Positions 62,866 through 64,000 of a stretch of DNA of 64,000 bases are shown here, piece by piece. The number at the start of each line of letters is the position of its first letter. Within the stretch, counting starts at the first letter, position 1. The translations under genes were made by a program, and so were the position numbers. The DNA comes from Spongiibacter thalassae (GTDB lineage Bacteria; Pseudomonadota; Gammaproteobacteria; Pseudomonadales; Spongiibacteraceae), in assembly GCF_012272835.1 (NCBI RefSeq), contig NZ_JAAWWK010000002.1, forward strand, positions 124,001 to 188,000, in the 5' to 3' direction. Below the pieces are notes generated by a model. It saw only the letters and a list, made by a program, of their open reading frames with translations. It ran no database searches and was not told the DNA's origin.

Positions 62866-63315
62866 ATGACGGCGGTGAATGAATCGGTCGGGACATGGCC
62901 CGAGGCAGTGGTCGCGTGGGTCAGCGGTTTGAGTGATGTCGCTGTAATGGGCGTGTTGCTCTGTGTGGCGGGACTGGCGTTATTGTTGTTTGCGTGGCGC
63001 AGCCGTCGCTCCCGTTTCGAGGCGATGGAGGACTTGCTGAACGAGCAAATTGAGCGACAGAATCGCAAAATCGACAGCCAGGCGAACGCCCTCGCGATTC
63101 TGGGTGAGCGGGTGCTGGCGCTGGAGGAATATCTGGAGCTGGTCGGGTCGCGACAACAGCAGCTGGAAGGTGACAAGCGCGATGTGCGCTACTACCAGCG
63201 CGCGGTAAAACTGGCCGGCGAGGGCGGCAAGGTGGCCGACCTCGTGGAGCGCTGCGGCATGAGTCGAGCTGAGGCCGAGCTGATAGTCAGCCTGGGTAGC
63301 AAGTCTGCGGTGTAA
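62866..63315 (+). CDS. DUF2802 domain protein
   Basis: A 149 aa protein with one membrane helix (about 25-43), a coiled coil (about 50-95) and the C-terminal DUF2802 helix-turn-helix-like segment YQRAVKLAGEGGKVADLVERCGMSRAEAELIVSLG. It normally follows cheW at the end of the Pseudomonas fliA-che-mot cluster. Here it begins 6 bases after fliA, so the whole chemotaxis block is missing between them. Function unknown. Confidence 0.85.
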   Translation: MTAVNESVGTWPEAVVAWVSGLSDVAVMGVLLCVAGLALLLFAWRSRRSRFEAMEDLLNEQIERQNRKIDSQANALAILGERVLALEEYLELVGSRQQQLEGDKRDVRYYQRAVKLAGEGGKVADLVERCGMSRAEAELIVSLGSKSAV

Positions 63316-63334
63316 TCGATTTATTTGTATAAGT

Positions 63335-63763
63335 TTATTCTTCCTCCGGGCGTAGTGGGTCCTCCTCCGCCGATAGCACTTCTCCACTGACTTCTCGCAC
63401 GGGTTGATCCCGCATTGGCCTTTGCCGCAGAGGCTCTTCCGTCGATTCGTTCCCGTCGGCGTCGTCGACATCCTGATACGCGCCATAACCGGCATAGTTG
63501 TCTGGTACCCGATCCTTAAGGCGATAGGCAAAAGCGATGATTTCGGCCACGGCAATATACAGGGTAGGCGGAATTTCACTGTCCAGCTCAACTCGACTGA
63601 GAAGTTGCAACAGTTCAGCGTTTTGGTAAATGGGAATATCGTGCTCAGTGGCCAGCTCCAGGATACGGCGGGCAACGTCTCCCTCGCCCTTGGCGCTGAC
63701 TCTGGGGGCCTCGCTGCCATCGTAGTGCAGCGACACGGCGATAGTACCGCTTTCCGCTGTCAT
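63335..63763 (-). CDS. FlhB C-terminal-domain homologue (FlhB2/FlhX type)
   Basis: A 142 aa soluble protein. AVSLHYDGSEAPRVSAKGEGDVARRILELATEHDIPIYQ...PPTLYIAVAEIIAFAYRLK aligns with residues about 270-350 of FlhB in this window, but it starts after the place of the NPTH cleavage site. An acidic, Arg-rich tail follows. Such free FlhB-C proteins can replace the cleaved FlhB domain in some bacteria. Its ATG overlaps the stop of the upstream fliK-like gene. Confidence 0.85.
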   Translation of the reverse strand: MTAESGTIAVSLHYDGSEAPRVSAKGEGDVARRILELATEHDIPIYQNAELLQLLSRVELDSEIPPTLYIAVAEIIAFAYRLKDRVPDNYAGYGAYQDVDDADGNESTEEPLRQRPMRDQPVREVSGEVLSAEEDPLRPEEE

Positions 63764-64000
63764 GCCTTATCGTCCAGCAGGGGTTGGTCGCCCAGCGAGG
63801 TACTATGCGGGCTGACTTTGGCGCAGTCGCAGTGTAAATCGAGATCGGTGATACCCTGGCTGTTGAGCCGGGCCGTCAGTTCGTGGCGGAAGTGCTCCAG
63901 CAGTGTCAATGTGCTGGCTTGTTCAGCGGTAAAGTGAATACTCACCGCTTCCTCCTGTTGGTGTACATGGGCTTTCATTGGCCCCAATCCCGGCAAATCA
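63760..64000 (-). CDS. FliK-like flagellar hook-length protein, C-terminal part, cut by window edge
   Basis: About 80 C-terminal residues are visible: LPGLGPMKAHVHQQEEAVSIHFTAEQASTLTLLEHFRHELTARLNSQGI is a Flg_hook-type domain. The upstream part is outside the window. With the FlhB-C gene, coupled by ATGA, it forms the fliK2-flhB2 pair seen in Pseudomonas relatives, converging on the DUF2802 gene with 19 bases between stops. Confidence 0.75.
   Translation of the reverse strand, partial: DLPGLGPMKAHVHQQEEAVSIHFTAEQASTLTLLEHFRHELTARLNSQGITDLDLHCDCAKVSPHSTSLGDQPLLDDKA

Noticed and set aside
1-64000. CRISPR arrays or complete insertion sequences
   Set aside because: No regularly spaced repeats and no intact transposase genes were seen.

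Overview
The window looks like a chromosomal segment of a free-living, polarly flagellated gammaproteobacterium, probably marine and of the Cellvibrionales/Spongiibacteraceae type. The evidence is the Pseudomonas/Vibrio-style flagellar gene order (flhA-flhF-fleN-fliA, FleQ-like and FleR-like sigma-54 regulators, sigma-54 and sigma-28 promoters), the queC-queE pair, a tRNA-Lys, and a lipid/xenobiotic catabolic block. The genus is an inference only.

Region 1 (1-8440, catabolism, rightward arm): a truncated acyl-CoA synthetase gene and a small membrane-anchored DUF1330-like gene read leftward. A rightward operon then encodes an NADP-dependent MDR oxidoreductase, an unusually long (385 aa) GST-fold protein, a haloalkane dehalogenase, a short-chain dehydrogenase, a FadE-type acyl-CoA dehydrogenase and a PaaI-type thioesterase.

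Region 2 (8486-12433, leftward arm): a converging operon encodes a 381 aa paralogue of the long GST, a 102 aa unknown protein, a second GST, a DUF2855 protein and a third GST. The two arms meet at a perfect hairpin (8449-8472). Each arm starts behind the same inverted-repeat operator (TGGCAC-N5-GTGTCA), so they look like one regulon. An octaheme cytochrome c with HEAT and TPR repeats follows (12624-14813).

Region 3 (about 14.9-19.6 kb, accessory): an integrative-element remnant beside a tRNA-Lys. It holds an XRE repressor with a divergent operator pair, an excisionase-like protein, a tyrosine integrase translationally coupled to an OB-fold/HD-domain protein of YhaM type, and small unknown genes.

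Region 4 (19.6-22.9 kb, housekeeping): tRNA-Lys(UUU), queC, queE, a conserved hypothetical gene and dinB.

Region 5 (23.0-64.0 kb, flagellum): flgN-flgM-flgA read leftward and flgBCDEFGHIJKL rightward, with two divergent sigma-54 promoters between them. Next come a 908 aa TPR/glycosyltransferase/pyruvyltransferase fusion, fliC, flaG, fliD, fliS, fliT, a FleQ-like regulator without its N-terminal domain, a 52 aa ORF coupled to a FleR-like regulator without a receiver domain, fliEFGHIJK, fliLMNOPQR, flhB, flhA, flhF, fleN and fliA. A DUF2802 gene follows, then a convergent fliK2/flhB-C pair. The chemotaxis and motor genes that normally lie between fliA and the DUF2802 gene in Pseudomonas are absent here. 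Sigma-54 promoters precede flgA, flgB, the 52 aa/FleR/fliE-K unit and fliL, with a weaker one before fliD. Sigma-28 promoters precede flgM, fliC and fliS. This fits a FleQ-RpoN-FleR-FliA transcription cascade.
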